Assembly: GCF_963675395.1 (NCBI RefSeq)
Contig: NZ_OY776223.1
Span: 1,178,001-1,242,000 of the forward strand
DNA: 64,000 bases
Direction of reading: 5' to 3'
From: an uncultured Vibrio sp.
GTDB lineage: Bacteria; Pseudomonadota; Gammaproteobacteria; Enterobacterales; Vibrionaceae
A program made the position numbers and the translations under genes. The notes beneath the pieces were generated by a model. It saw nothing but the letters and a program-made list of their open reading frames with translations, was not told the DNA's origin and searched no databases. Shown piece by piece: positions 37,098 to 46,876 of this stretch (positions are counted from its first letter, which is position 1; every line of letters starts with the position of its first letter).

Positions 37098-38651
37098 ATG
37101 CAGTCATTAGTTGATTTTCTGAATGGAATTATCTGGAGCCCAGTACTGATCTACTTGTGCCTTGGTGCTGGTTTATTCTATTCAATCATGACTCGATTCG
37201 TTCAAATTCGTCATTTTTTTGAGATGTGGCGTCTATTGCTATCAGGAAAGAGCTCAACAAAGGGGATTTCATCATTTCAGGCGCTTGCCGTATCACTATC
37301 TGGCCGTGTAGGTACAGGTAACATTGCAGGTGTTGCAGCCGCTATCGGTTTCGGTGGCCCGGGTGCTGTATTCTGGATGTGGGTCGTTGCGTTCTTCGGT
37401 GCTGCAACGGCTTACGCAGAATCAACACTTGCGCAAATCTATAAAGAAGAAGATGAAGGCGAATTCCGCGGTGGTCCTGCTTATTACATTGAAAAAGCAA
37501 TGGGACAAAAATGGTACGCTTGGATCTTCGCGCTCTCGACTATCTTTGCATGTGGTGTGCTACTTCCAGGCGTTCAATCGAACAGCATTGGTAACGCAGT
37601 AGAAGCAGCATTCGGCTCTGGTGACATGATCGAAACCGCTATCGGTACTATCAGTTTTGCTAAAATTTTCACTGGTACGGTTGTCTGTGTCATTCTTGCT
37701 TTCATCATCTTTGGTGGTGTAAAACGTATTGCAAGCTTCACTCAGATCGTTGTTCCGTTCATGGCACTGGCTTACATCGTTACTGCCTTTGTTATCATTC
37801 TGCTTAACCTCGGCGAGGTTCCACGCATCTTCGGTATGATCATTGGTGACGCGTTCACGCCAATGGCGGGTATCGGTGCAGCTATCGGTTGGGGTGTAAA
37901 ACGTGGTGTTTACTCTAACGAAGCGGGTCAAGGTACGGGTCCTCATGCAGCGGCAGCGGCAAGCGTAGAGCACCCAGCTCAGCAAGGTCTGGTTCAGTCG
38001 TTCTCTATCTACATCGATACTTTGCTTGTTTGTTCAGCAACAGCGTTTATGATTCTTATCACTGGTGCTTACAACGTTCAAGGTGCAGTAGAAGGAACGT
38101 TCCTGATTCAAAACCTGCCAGCAGATATTGGCGCTAACGGTCCAGTATTTACTCAGATGGCGATTGAAAGTGCGCTTCCGGGCGTAGGTAAGTCATTTAT
38201 TGCGGTTGCTCTGTTCTTCTTCGCATTTACGACAATTCTGGCTTACTACTACATTGCAGAAACGAACATCGCATACATTCGCCGCACGTTTAAGGTGGAT
38301 GGTCTAATGTTTGTTCTGAAGCTAATCCTTCTATCAGCAGTATTCTACGGTACAGTAAAAACTGCCAACCTAGCATGGGCCATGGGTGACGTAGGTGTTG
38401 GCTTGATGGCTTGGCTAAACATTGTCGGTATTCTGATTATCTTCTTCATGTCTAAACCAGCTCTTAAAGCGTTGAGTGATTACGAAAGACAACAAAAAGA
38501 AGGTGTGACTGAATATACGTTCAACCCAATAGCTCTTGGTATTAAAGGAGCTGACTACTGGGAAGAGAAATACAAGCGTAAGACTGGTAAATCTGCTCAT
38601 ACTGCCGCAGTTGAAGCGACACAACAAACAGCAGAAGAAACTTCTCTGTAA
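37098..38651 (+). CDS. Alanine/glycine:cation symporter (AGCS family)
   Basis: Sodium-coupled amino acid importer with about ten membrane segments, 517 aa. The ATG at 37098 (MQSLVDFLNG) has AGGGA eight bases upstream; the longer in-frame start does not. The family signature is GAATAYAESTLAQIY, with GRVGTGNIAGVAAAIGFGGPG and GWGVKRGVYSNEAGQGTGP near the ion and substrate sites. It follows dadA after 293 bases. In V. cholerae a symporter of this family sits behind a tandem glycine riboswitch; I do not see those conserved cores here. Confidence 0.92.
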   Translation: MQSLVDFLNGIIWSPVLIYLCLGAGLFYSIMTRFVQIRHFFEMWRLLLSGKSSTKGISSFQALAVSLSGRVGTGNIAGVAAAIGFGGPGAVFWMWVVAFFGAATAYAESTLAQIYKEEDEGEFRGGPAYYIEKAMGQKWYAWIFALSTIFACGVLLPGVQSNSIGNAVEAAFGSGDMIETAIGTISFAKIFTGTVVCVILAFIIFGGVKRIASFTQIVVPFMALAYIVTAFVIILLNLGEVPRIFGMIIGDAFTPMAGIGAAIGWGVKRGVYSNEAGQGTGPHAAAAASVEHPAQQGLVQSFSIYIDTLLVCSATAFMILITGAYNVQGAVEGTFLIQNLPADIGANGPVFTQMAIESALPGVGKSFIAVALFFFAFTTILAYYYIAETNIAYIRRTFKVDGLMFVLKLILLSAVFYGTVKTANLAWAMGDVGVGLMAWLNIVGILIIFFMSKPALKALSDYERQQKEGVTEYTFNPIALGIKGADYWEEKYKRKTGKSAHTAAVEATQQTAEETSL

Positions 38652-38685
38652 GATTACAAAAATAAATACAGCAATACACAACAAC

Positions 38686-38712
38686 AAGGGCCAGCGACTC
38701 GCTGGCCCTTTT
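38686..38712 (+). terminator. Symporter gene terminator
   Basis: Perfect 11-base-pair stem AAGGGCCAGCG / CGCTGGCCCTT (38686-38710) with a three-base loop and TTTT. It lies between two convergent genes. Confidence 0.88.
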
Positions 38713-38734
38713 ATTATTTGTACTATCAAATATT

Positions 38735-39493
38735 TTAATAATCTGGGTAGAGTTCTCGCATATCCTGCAATATACCATCAAATAGTGCGGTAGCACTTTG
38801 CGTCATGATTTCCCGCTTCGGCCGTACCACAGAAATGACACTGTCTGGGATATTGTCCAGCAGTGGCACTGCCGTAAACTCATTTTTAATGTAGTCCAGC
38901 TCAAGCGACTCAGTAGAAAATAGCGCCGCAAAATCGGCGTTTTGAATCAGTGAGCGAGCTAATGTCATCGAGGTACATTCACGAATACGCGATGGCAAAG
39001 GTAGGCCATTGACGGAAAACAATTGATAAAAATAGGTACTCGGATCATCAGGCGAATCCAATGTCAGCCAGTCACTTTGGTGTAATACTCTTAACGAGCG
39101 AGTATTACACAGCGGGTGTGACTTACGAGTAATTACCACATTCGGGATACGACATACCGCCTGCCACTCCAGCGTACTATCAATGACTGGTATTTGCGAC
39201 GTGATCGCAAAATCCACTTCCCCCTGACGCAGCTGTGTCAGTAAAGGTGCCGGACGCAACTCTACGATACGCAGGGAAACTTCCGGATAACGCTGCATGA
39301 AAGTGTTCAGGCTGGAGGCTAATGACTTAAGTAGTGAAGCAACGGGGGTCACTCCTATCGTCACACTACCGTTGGGAACCCCGCGCATGGTGTCAATCTC
39401 TTGCTTAGCACGCCGAGCCGTTTCGTTCATTAAACGTGCATAACCCATCAAGCGCTCACCGTACGGCGTGAGAATTAGCCCACCACAAACCAA
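38735..39493 (-). pseudogene. LysR-family regulator lacking its DNA-binding domain
   Basis: A 252-aa frame matching LysR proteins from about residue 60 onward: LILTPYGERLMGYARLMNE, then the ligand-binding domain (SVTIGVTPVASLLKSLASSL ... FALFST-type strands). The helix-turn-helix that should occupy the first 60 residues is missing. In this frame a TAA lies just before the TTG at 39493, and no HTH is seen in any frame of the next 200 bases upstream. The deletion removed the start, so it is a 5'-truncated gene. If translated from TTG it could only make a non-DNA-binding fragment. Confidence 0.8.
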
Positions 39494-39680
39494 AAGTTAT
39501 CCTCATAACCAAATATAAAAAACAAATTCTCTTCTAAATGATCGCTCAGTGATCACACGCTCCTGAACGGTGCAAAACTAATGGAGTAACAGAAGAAAAA
39601 TCTGTGTGAGCGAAATAAAAACAGCAAAATAAACACCAAAGCTCAGCAGATTAACTAAAACTCATACTGATAAGAAAAAG

Positions 39681-39709
39681 AAAGGGGTTACCCCATGGAT
39701 AACCCCTTT
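39681..39709 (-). terminator. Terminator of the HAD phosphatase gene
   Basis: Perfect 10-base-pair stem AAAGGGGTTA / TAACCCCTTT with a nine-base loop. The A-rich left flank gives CTTTTTCTTA on the minus strand. Confidence 0.85.
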
Positions 39710-39730
39710 CTTATACAGAGATAGCACAAG

Positions 39731-40711
39731 CTATTTCGACGGATATATTTGTACCCAATCATTTTTCATATCCGCAACTAACCAACCTTTTTCTTTTGCT
39801 TCGTCCAGACCTTTATCGAGTTTGCCTACGCTGGACTCACGATCGTACTTCCACTCCCGTTTCTCATCAGTATGATGGACATACATTGCAAGACGAGGTC
39901 CCGGACCAGACGTTGTCCACTGCAGCATTTGCAGATCACCGTCCGAGTTACCAAATGATGCAATTGGGCGCTTACCGATGTGTTGATAAATCTGCTGTGG
40001 TTTTTCTACTTTGTCATTAATAACGACAATGCCCGGAATACGCTTAACTTGATAGCTTCCGTCCATATTCACAAACTCAGTAGAAAGTTGGGTCCCAATA
40101 ATGCGCTCCGAAGGGATGTTATAAACATCAGTTGCCCAAGCACGCATAAAAGCATTTCCGCCTCCAGAGACAATAAAGTTTTTGAATCCGTTGTCTGCCA
40201 GATAATCTAATAGCTCGAGCATAGGTTGGAAAACCATATCAGTGTATGGCGCTCCAGTTACCGGGTGTTTTGCCGTACTGATCCAGCTTTTAACCACACT
40301 GGTAAATTCATCACTGATCACACCCGTATGAGTTTGTAGCAATAACGTCATCAGATCGTCTGTCGTCAACTCATCTAACTGGCCGTTCAATACAAGGGAG
40401 TATGGCTTGGTGGTTTTCCACTCTGGGTGCTCAGCAGCTTGTGCTTTAATTTGGTCCAAAGAAAACAGCATCTGGAAGAACATCGGCTTTTCAGACCATA
40501 GCGTTCCATCGTTATCAAACGTCGCAATGCGATCCGCTGGATCAACAAAGTTAGCGGAGTCTGAGTCGGTAACGTCGCTGACAAATTGGATGAGAGTTTG
40601 TTTTGTCTTACCTTCATTCCAAGAAGGTAACGGATCACTAGTCTGAGCGAAAAGTGGAAATGAGCTCACCGCAACGGCGAGTGTGAGAATAACCGACAAA
40701 TGCTTTTTCAT
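39731..40711 (-). CDS. Periplasmic HAD-family phosphatase
   Basis: Haloacid-dehalogenase superfamily hydrolase exported by a Sec signal peptide (MKKHLSVILTLAVAVSSFPL, cleavage after FAQ about residue 23); 326 aa. Motif I is ATFDNDGTLW, with nucleophile D66 and acid D68. Motif II is the serine in FIVSGGGNAF, and motif III/IV is FGNSDGDLQML. The cap and the motifs resemble phosphoserine-phosphatase-like proteins. The substrate is unknown; periplasmic location suggests release of phosphate from small phosphomonoesters. Confidence 0.85.
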   Translation of the reverse strand: MKKHLSVILTLAVAVSSFPLFAQTSDPLPSWNEGKTKQTLIQFVSDVTDSDSANFVDPADRIATFDNDGTLWSEKPMFFQMLFSLDQIKAQAAEHPEWKTTKPYSLVLNGQLDELTTDDLMTLLLQTHTGVISDEFTSVVKSWISTAKHPVTGAPYTDMVFQPMLELLDYLADNGFKNFIVSGGGNAFMRAWATDVYNIPSERIIGTQLSTEFVNMDGSYQVKRIPGIVVINDKVEKPQQIYQHIGKRPIASFGNSDGDLQMLQWTTSGPGPRLAMYVHHTDEKREWKYDRESSVGKLDKGLDEAKEKGWLVADMKNDWVQIYPSK

Positions 40712-40838
40712 AGAATGTAACTCGTTGTATATGGATACGTAAATAATGAATTATTCTCCATAAAAAAGCTCGTACAATGTCACAACAATTTATAAATCAG
40801 ACCATTCTCACTGATACCGCTAGTCTCAGATAATAAAA

Positions 40839-40862
40839 AAGCGGACCTCAAAAGGTCCGCTT
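40839..40862 (-). terminator. Terminator of the acetate-transporter gene
   Basis: Perfect 10-base-pair stem AAGCGGACCT / AGGTCCGCTT with a four-base loop and A-run to the left (T-run on the minus strand). Confidence 0.88.
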
Positions 40863-40886
40863 CTTAAAGTTTGCTGAATTAAGCGT

Positions 40887-41480
40887 TTACGCCATCGCAA
40901 CCGCTTCAACTTTACGCGCGATTTTTGCTTTACCAACAGGCAGCACTTCACGGCCAAACTCATTGTTTAGTACTTGTGCCATAGCGAAGTAAACCGCGCT
41001 AGCACCACAGAAAATACCTTCAAAACCAGCAATAGTGCCAATTACTTCGCTACCAGTGAAATCACGAGCAGCAAGCAAGAAGAACAGGATAGTCAGTGAA
41101 CCAAACACAACCTGTTTTGCCGTTGGGTAGCAAAGAGAGCCAATAAACATGAAGCCCGTGAAAATTCCCCATAGGGCCAAGTACCAACCCATAAAGCTCG
41201 CAGGGCTTGCTGGTAGTCCCATGTGAGGCATAACAATCAGACCTACTAGAGTCAGCCAGAATAGACCGTAAGATGTAAATGCAGTTGTACCGAACGTGTC
41301 ACCGCGCTTAAAGCACATGATGCCAACGATAACTTGGCTAAGGCCACCATAAAAGATGCCCATCGCTAGAATCATTGAGTCCAGTGGGAAGAATCCTGCA
41401 TTGTGGATGTTTAGCAGAATCGTGGTCATACCGAAACCCATAAGACCTAGCGGTGCTGGGTTAGCCAGTTTTGTCGACAT
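40887..41480 (-). CDS. satP: Acetate/succinate transporter, SatP (GPR1/FUN34/YaaH) family
   Basis: Six-helix inner-membrane carrier for acetate and related acids, 197 aa. The ATG at 41480 ([13 protein letters not shown]) has AAGGT upstream; a TTG two codons earlier is rejected. The family signature [14 protein letters not shown] is at the N-terminus, and membrane helices follow through residue about 180. The C-terminal tail is basic. It is a single gene with its own terminator. Confidence 0.9.
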   Translation of the reverse strand: MSTKLANPAPLGLMGFGMTTILLNIHNAGFFPLDSMILAMGIFYGGLSQVIVGIMCFKRGDTFGTTAFTSYGLFWLTLVGLIVMPHMGLPASPASFMGWYLALWGIFTGFMFIGSLCYPTAKQVVFGSLTILFFLLAARDFTGSEVIGTIAGFEGIFCGASAVYFAMAQVLNNEFGREVLPVGKAKIARKVEAVAMA

Positions 41481-41605
41481 GTACAAATACCTTTAAAAAA
41501 AGTTGATAAAAAATGCGCGCAAATTTTAATGGAGGCAGTCACAAAAGAGAAAAGCCGTTACTGGAAACTTAGATTGCATAAATAACCAAACTGATAAAAA
41601 CAAAA

Positions 41606-41625
41606 AACCAGCCCGAAGGCTGGTT
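41606..41625 (-). terminator. guaA terminator
   Basis: AACCAGCC / GGCTGGTT with a tetraloop CGAA, preceded on the left by an A run that becomes the U tail. Confidence 0.88.
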
Positions 41626-41648
41626 CTATTAAATAGAATCGTTGAGAA

Positions 41649-43202
41649 TTATTCCCACTCGATTGTCGCTGGTGGCTTACCTGAAATATCGTAAACAACA
41701 CGTGAAATGCCATCAACTTCGTTAATAATGCGGTTAGAAACCTTACCTAGGAAGTCGTATGGTAGATGTGCCCAATGCGCTGTCATAAAGTCGATGGTTT
41801 CTACTGCTCGTAGAGATACAACCCAATCGTACTTACGGCCATCGCCCATTACGCCAACTGAACGTACAGGTAGGAATACCGTGAACGCTTGAGACACTTT
41901 GTTGTATAGGTCTGCTGCGTGAAGCTCTTCAATAAAGATAGCATCAGCACGACGTAGCAAATCACAGTATTCTTTCTTGATCTCTCCAAGAACGCGAACA
42001 CCTAGACCAGGACCTGGGAACGGGTGGCGGTAAAGCATGTTGTAAGGAAGACCAAGCTCTAGACCAATCTTACGAACTTCATCTTTAAAGAGCTCACGTA
42101 GTGGCTCAACCAGACCCATTTCCATATCTTCTGGCAGACCACCCACGTTATGGTGTGATTTGATCACGTGCGCTTTACCAGTTTTAGAAGCTGCTGATTC
42201 GATAACGTCTGGGTAGATAGTACCCTGTGCTAGCCATTTTGCGTTAGCCAGTTTCTTAGACTCTTCATCGAATACGTCTACGAACACGTGGCCGATTGTC
42301 TTACGTTTTTCTTCTGGGTCAGACTTGCCTTTTAATGCGTCAAGGAAACGCTCTTCTGCATCAACTTTGATGATGTTAAGGCCGAACTTGTCGCCAAACA
42401 TATCCATTACTTGCTGACCTTCGTTTAGACGAAGCAAACCGTTATCGACGAATACACACGTTAGCTTGTCGCCAATTGCGCGGTGAACCAGCATTGCAAC
42501 AACGGATGAATCCACACCACCAGATAGACCTAGGATAACTTCATCGTCACCCACTTGCTCTTTAATACGAGCAACAGCGTCTTCGATGATAGATTCCGAT
42601 GTCCATAGACGTTCACAACCACACACGCCAAGAACAAAGTTCTCTAGCATTTGTAGGCCTTGTTTAGTGTGCGTTACTTCTGGGTGGAACTGAACGCCGT
42701 AGTATTTCTTCTCTTCGTTCGCCATCGCTGCGTAAGGACATGTGTCTGTCTCACCAACTTTTACGAAGTCTGCTGGGATTTCTACGACTTTGTCACCGTG
42801 GCTCATCCAAACGTCTTGAATCGCTTCAAGATCTTTAAACAGCGCAGATTCGCCAGAAACTTTAACTTGAGCGTAGCCAAACTCACGCTCGTTTGAGCCT
42901 GCTACCTTACCACCTAGCTGCTCTGCCATGGTCTGCATGCCGTAACATACACCAAAAACAGGAACACCTGAGTCAAATACGTATTGAGGTGCGCGTGGAG
43001 AGTTTTCTTCCGTTACGCTTTCAGGACCACCAGATAGGATGATGCCATCTGGGTTGAATTCGCGAATATCCGCTTCTTCTACATCCCAGCTCCATAGTTC
43101 ACAGTAAACGCCGATTTCACGTACGCGACGAGCAACTAATTGAGTGTACTGAGAACCGAAGTCCAAGATCAGAATACGTTGGTCATGGATATTTTTAGTC
43201 AT
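41649..43202 (-). CDS. guaA: GMP synthase (glutamine-hydrolysing)
   Basis: Makes GMP from XMP, ATP and glutamine. It is 517 aa. The N-terminal class I amidotransferase domain has the nucleophile cysteine in [13 protein letters not shown] and HPEVTHT. The ATP-pyrophosphatase domain has the P-loop [14 protein letters not shown], and the C-terminal dimerisation domain ends [10 protein letters not shown]. It follows guaB by 100 bases on the same strand, separated by a hairpin and a candidate PurR site. Confidence 0.97.
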   Translation of the reverse strand: MTKNIHDQRILILDFGSQYTQLVARRVREIGVYCELWSWDVEEADIREFNPDGIILSGGPESVTEENSPRAPQYVFDSGVPVFGVCYGMQTMAEQLGGKVAGSNEREFGYAQVKVSGESALFKDLEAIQDVWMSHGDKVVEIPADFVKVGETDTCPYAAMANEEKKYYGVQFHPEVTHTKQGLQMLENFVLGVCGCERLWTSESIIEDAVARIKEQVGDDEVILGLSGGVDSSVVAMLVHRAIGDKLTCVFVDNGLLRLNEGQQVMDMFGDKFGLNIIKVDAEERFLDALKGKSDPEEKRKTIGHVFVDVFDEESKKLANAKWLAQGTIYPDVIESAASKTGKAHVIKSHHNVGGLPEDMEMGLVEPLRELFKDEVRKIGLELGLPYNMLYRHPFPGPGLGVRVLGEIKKEYCDLLRRADAIFIEELHAADLYNKVSQAFTVFLPVRSVGVMGDGRKYDWVVSLRAVETIDFMTAHWAHLPYDFLGKVSNRIINEVDGISRVVYDISGKPPATIEWE

Positions 43203-43239
43203 TTTGAGCAGTCTTTTTTTAGGCTAAGTGATTAAAACC

Positions 43240-43259
43240 GAGGCGAGTGTACTCGCCTC
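43240..43259 (-). terminator. Hairpin between guaB and guaA
   Basis: GAGGCGA (43240-43246) pairs with TCGCCTC (43253-43259). On the minus strand it is followed by GGTTTTAATC. It may be a partial terminator that lowers guaA relative to guaB. Confidence 0.55.
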
Positions 43260-43279
43260 TTCTTAATGCTTCAAGGAAA

Positions 43280-43295
43280 AAGCAAACGTTTACGC
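43280..43295 (-). promoter_or_regulatory. Candidate PurR operator upstream of guaA
   Basis: AAGCAAACGTTTACGC matches 13 of 16 positions of the E. coli PurR consensus ACGCAAACGTTTGCGT, with the central CAAACGTTT intact. It lies 78 bases upstream of the guaA start, between guaB and guaA. Confidence 0.6.
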
Positions 43296-43302
43296 TAGGC
43301 AA

Positions 43303-44769
43303 TTAGTTACCTAGACGGTAGTTTGGCGCTTCCTTAGTAATCTGAACGTCGTGTACATGAGACTCTTGCATACCCGCGCCAGAGATACGTACAAATTCAG
43401 CTTTAGTACGCATATCTTCGATAGTTGCAGAACCTGTTAGGCCCATGCTTGAACGTAGACCACCCATTTGCTGGTGTACAATCTCTTTCAGACGACCTTT
43501 GTACGCGATACGACCTTCGATACCTTCAGGTACAAGCTTATCCGCTGCGTTGTCAGACTGGAAGTAACGATCAGAAGAACCTTGAGACATGGCGCCCAGA
43601 GAGCCCATACCACGGTAAGATTTGTAAGAACGACCGTTATATAGAATCACTTCACCCGGTGCTTCTTCCGTACCCGCAAACATAGAACCAACCATCACAC
43701 ATGACGCGCCAGCTACGATTGCTTTACAAATATCACCAGAGAAACGGATACCACCGTCTGCGATTACTGGAATACCGTATTGATTAGCGACTTCCGTTGC
43801 ATCTGCGATAGCAGTAATCTGAGGAACACCAACACCGGTTACGATACGAGTCGTACAGATAGAACCAGGGCCGATGCCTACTTTAACTGCGCTTACGCCA
43901 GCTTCGATAAGTGCTTTAGCACCAGCACCTGTAGCCACGTTACCACCGATGATATCTAGATCTGGGTAAGCAGCACGAGTTTCTCGGATGCGGGCCAGAA
44001 CACCTTCAGAGTGGCCGTGTGATGAGTCGATAAGTAGAACGTCCACGCCTGCTTCAACAAGAGCAGCAACACGCTCTTCGTTACCTGCACCAGCACCAAC
44101 TGCTGCACCAACGCGTAGACGACCACGATCATCTTTACATGCGTTTGGCTTACGTTCTGCTTTGTGGAAGTCTTTCGCTGTGATCATACCGGTCAGTTTG
44201 AAATCATCGTTCACAACCAGTACTTTCTCTACACGCGCTTCGTGCATTTTTTCTTGCACTTCTTCACGTGTTGCACCTTCTTCTACTGCTGCCAGTTTTT
44301 CTTTTGGCGTCATAACTGAAGATACTTTCTTAGAAAGGTCAGTAACAAAGCGAACGTCACGGCCAGTGATGATACCAACAAGTTCGTTGTGTTCAGTGAC
44401 AACAGGGAAGCCAGCAAAACCGTGCTTTTCAGTCAATGCGACTACGTCAGCGATGGTTGCATCAGGGTTGACTGTCACAGGGTCTGTAACAACACCAGAC
44501 TCGAATTTCTTAACTTTACGAACTTCGGCTGCCTGCTGCTCAATAGACATGTTTTTGTGGATAAAGCCAATGCCACCTTCCTGTGCTAGTGCAATAGCGA
44601 GACGAGCTTCCGTCACGGTATCCATAGACGCAGAAATCATTGGAATATTCAGAGCAATATTTTTTGTTAGCTGAGTGCGAAGATCAGCTGTGTTTGGGAG
44701 AACGGTGGAGTGTGCTGGCACTAGCAGTACGTCGTCGAATGTCAGCGCTTCTTTGGCAATTCTTAGCAT
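43303..44769 (-). CDS. guaB: IMP dehydrogenase
   Basis: Oxidises IMP to XMP with NAD, the first step of guanine nucleotide synthesis. It is 488 aa from the ATG at 44769 ([21 protein letters not shown]), equal to the E. coli protein; the in-frame extension to 44820 is unlikely. The barrel is interrupted by two CBS domains (about residues 95-205). The catalytic loop [15 protein letters not shown] has the reactive cysteine, and the flap shows [10 protein letters not shown]. It is divergent from xseA. Confidence 0.97.
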   Translation of the reverse strand: MLRIAKEALTFDDVLLVPAHSTVLPNTADLRTQLTKNIALNIPMISASMDTVTEARLAIALAQEGGIGFIHKNMSIEQQAAEVRKVKKFESGVVTDPVTVNPDATIADVVALTEKHGFAGFPVVTEHNELVGIITGRDVRFVTDLSKKVSSVMTPKEKLAAVEEGATREEVQEKMHEARVEKVLVVNDDFKLTGMITAKDFHKAERKPNACKDDRGRLRVGAAVGAGAGNEERVAALVEAGVDVLLIDSSHGHSEGVLARIRETRAAYPDLDIIGGNVATGAGAKALIEAGVSAVKVGIGPGSICTTRIVTGVGVPQITAIADATEVANQYGIPVIADGGIRFSGDICKAIVAGASCVMVGSMFAGTEEAPGEVILYNGRSYKSYRGMGSLGAMSQGSSDRYFQSDNAADKLVPEGIEGRIAYKGRLKEIVHQQMGGLRSSMGLTGSATIEDMRTKAEFVRISGAGMQESHVHDVQITKEAPNYRLGN

Positions 44770-44886
44770 TTGCAATATCTCACAATTAGAGGAGTAAAAA
44801 AAAGTAACCCAAAGTCTCATCGTTTCGCATAATGAGGGTAACTGTCTTAGGTGACGAGTTACATTTGGATTAGATATTGCGGAGGG

Positions 44887-44915
44887 ATTATACGTTCAAC
44901 GCAATCGCTTGACTA
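44887..44915 (-). promoter_or_regulatory. guaB promoter with candidate PurR site
   Basis: On the minus strand a perfect -10 TATAAT (44887-44892) is preceded after 17 bases by TAGTCA (-35, 44910-44915). Between them lies ACGCAATCGCTTGACT (44899-44914 on the plus strand), 12 of 16 to the PurR consensus. The site would block RNA polymerase if bound. Confidence 0.55.
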
Positions 44916-44935
44916 CAAGTTTTTTCATTTTTTTC

Positions 44936-44964
44936 TTGCAATCCCCCCCTTGCTATGTATTATA
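44936..44964 (+). promoter_or_regulatory. xseA sigma-70 promoter
   Basis: TTGCAA (44936-44941), 17-base spacer, TATTAT (44959-44964), 40 bases before the GTG start of xseA. Confidence 0.65.
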
Positions 44965-45003
44965 TTGCCGCTAATTTCCATACTCACGTCTACGAGATTA
45001 GCT

Positions 45004-46335
45004 GTGCTCTCCCAGACCAATCAAAACATTTTCACTGTTTCCCGTCTTAATGCAGAAGTCCGTCTACTGTTGGAAAATGAAATGGGGATCGTCTGGCTTG
45101 TCGGAGAGATTTCAAACTTCTCAGCTCCCGTCTCTGGTCATTGGTACCTAACGCTTAAAGACTCCCGCGCTCAAGTAAAATGCGCCATGTTCCGTGGCAA
45201 CAATCGTCGTGTAACTTTCAAGCCTACAAACGGTAATCAAGTATTGGTAAAAGCACGCCTCTCTCTCTACGAGCCGCGCGGAGACTATCAACTTATCATC
45301 GAAAGTATGCAGCCAGAGGGCGATGGTCGACTGCAGCAAGAGTTTGAAGCGCTCAAGATGAAACTAGCAGCGGAAGGACTATTTGCTCAAACCGGCAAAC
45401 AGACCCTGCCCGAGCACCCAAAATGCGTCGGCGTCATCACTTCCAAAACCGGCGCAGCATTACACGATATTCTTGATGTACTTAAGCGTCGAGACCCATC
45501 CCTTCCAGTCGTGATCTATCCGACTACGGTTCAGGGAGATTCGGCAGCCATTGAAGTCGCTCAAGCGATTGGTCGTGCAAACAGTCGAAACGAATGTGAT
45601 GTGTTAATTGTTGGCCGTGGCGGTGGCTCGTTAGAAGACCTTTGGTGTTTTAACAATGAGATCCTTGCGCGCACTATCGCAGCAAGTCAAATCCCGATCA
45701 TTAGCGCTGTAGGCCACGAAATAGACTTGACGATTGCCGACTTTGTCGCTGACGTACGTGCTCCAACCCCTTCGGCAGCAGCGGAGCTGGTAAGCCGCGA
45801 TAATAGTCATAAAGATCAAGCTCTCGTCACTCGTCAACATAAATTGGCGAGCGCAATGCGTTACTATTTGGCACAGCAAAAACAGCAAGCCGCGCAACTG
45901 CTACACCGTTTAGAGCGTCAACACCCTAGCTATCAGTTGCAGCGTCAGTCTCAGCAACTTGATGAGTTGGACATGCGCCTGCAAAAAGCGATGCAACGTT
46001 TCATCGATACTCGTCAACAAGCAATTGAGCGTAAACACCACCGTCTACAACTGAACTCTCCTGTCAAACACTTAGCTCAACAAAAGTCGAGACTAGACCG
46101 TGTCGAGCAAAAGCTATTGGATGCCATGGATCGCAAATTACTCACCATGCGTCACCAACTGGCAATGGCAGCAGAAAAACTGGATACCGTTAGTCCGCTT
46201 GCCACACTCAAGCGTGGTTATTCAATCACGCAAACGGAGCAAGGCAAGGTGATTACACAAGCTGAAGATGTGAAAACGGGTGACCGACTCGTCACCCGTG
46301 TAGCAAATGGTGAGATACGCTCAACCGTTAACTAA
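45004..46335 (+). CDS. xseA: Exodeoxyribonuclease VII large subunit
   Basis: Large subunit of the single-strand-specific exonuclease VII. The start is taken as GTG at 45004 ([16 protein letters not shown]), because the family begins there; the longer frame reaches into the guaB promoter region. This gives 443 aa, against 456 in E. coli. It has an N-terminal OB fold ([24 protein letters not shown]), the catalytic [15 protein letters not shown] and [23 protein letters not shown] (in parts), a long coiled coil (about 290-400) and the C-terminal LKRGYSI motif. Confidence 0.95.
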   Translation: MLSQTNQNIFTVSRLNAEVRLLLENEMGIVWLVGEISNFSAPVSGHWYLTLKDSRAQVKCAMFRGNNRRVTFKPTNGNQVLVKARLSLYEPRGDYQLIIESMQPEGDGRLQQEFEALKMKLAAEGLFAQTGKQTLPEHPKCVGVITSKTGAALHDILDVLKRRDPSLPVVIYPTTVQGDSAAIEVAQAIGRANSRNECDVLIVGRGGGSLEDLWCFNNEILARTIAASQIPIISAVGHEIDLTIADFVADVRAPTPSAAAELVSRDNSHKDQALVTRQHKLASAMRYYLAQQKQQAAQLLHRLERQHPSYQLQRQSQQLDELDMRLQKAMQRFIDTRQQAIERKHHRLQLNSPVKHLAQQKSRLDRVEQKLLDAMDRKLLTMRHQLAMAAEKLDTVSPLATLKRGYSITQTEQGKVITQAEDVKTGDRLVTRVANGEIRSTVN

Positions 46336-46356
46336 CCGTGTAGTGGACTGGTTTAG

Positions 46357-46581
46357 TTAACTGATCTTTTGAAACTCAAATCGAACTCGAGATTTTGATT
46401 TGAGTTCATTACAGGTATTACAAAAGTAATTCGCCGCCCCACAAGCCTGGAGTTTTTCCAGTTCCGCTTCACAATCGGGACAGAACCCTACCTTTTTGAA
46501 GTCTGAGTCACACTGATTACAGTGATACTGCCCCGTCCACACCAATTCAACGTCACAAGTCGGACAAATATTCTGCTGCAT
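46357..46581 (-). CDS. Zinc-ribbon protein (YfgJ-like)
   Basis: A 74-aa protein beginning MQQNICPTCDVELVW (ATG at 46581 after AAGG). It has four CxxC-type pairs: CPTC, CNQC, CPDC and CNTC, plus a lone C, which fit two zinc ribbons. It resembles the uncharacterised E. coli YfgJ, which also lies beside xseA and der. Function unknown. Upstream in-frame codons are not likely to be used. Confidence 0.8.
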   Translation of the reverse strand: MQQNICPTCDVELVWTGQYHCNQCDSDFKKVGFCPDCEAELEKLQACGAANYFCNTCNELKSKSRVRFEFQKIS

Positions 46582-46876
46582 ACGCCTTACCTTACTTATT
46601 TTCATGCTCCCAGTATTCACAAATTCCCCGTGTAAACCTTGATCGTAGTCACTGTATTGGAGACAGTGAATTGCTGCATCATTCGTACGGCCTAACAAAG
46701 ATCTTACTCTGATCATCGGATATTTCCCTTTTGATCAGCGATCACCCCTTAAAAGAATATTTATATAACCACACACCGAAAGCATAAGTTACATATTCTG
46801 CATTTCAATTTGAGGTAGATAAAAATACTATTGACACATAAAAAAAACAAGATAACTCAGAATTTAATAAAAAGAT
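46582..46876. other. Gap between zinc-ribbon gene and alaX-like gene
   Basis: A 295-base AT-rich stretch. It contains an inverted repeat TCACTGT-N7-ACAGTGA (46649-46669). I see no gene. Confidence 0.5.

Noticed and set aside
43988..44674. Long plus-strand frame opposite guaB
   Set aside because: A serine-rich mirror frame of a highly expressed gene; coding signal and homology are all on the minus strand.
46649..46669. TCACTGT-N7-ACAGTGA as a LexA box
   Set aside because: The spacer between CTGT and ACAG is seven bases, not eight, and no SOS-type gene follows.
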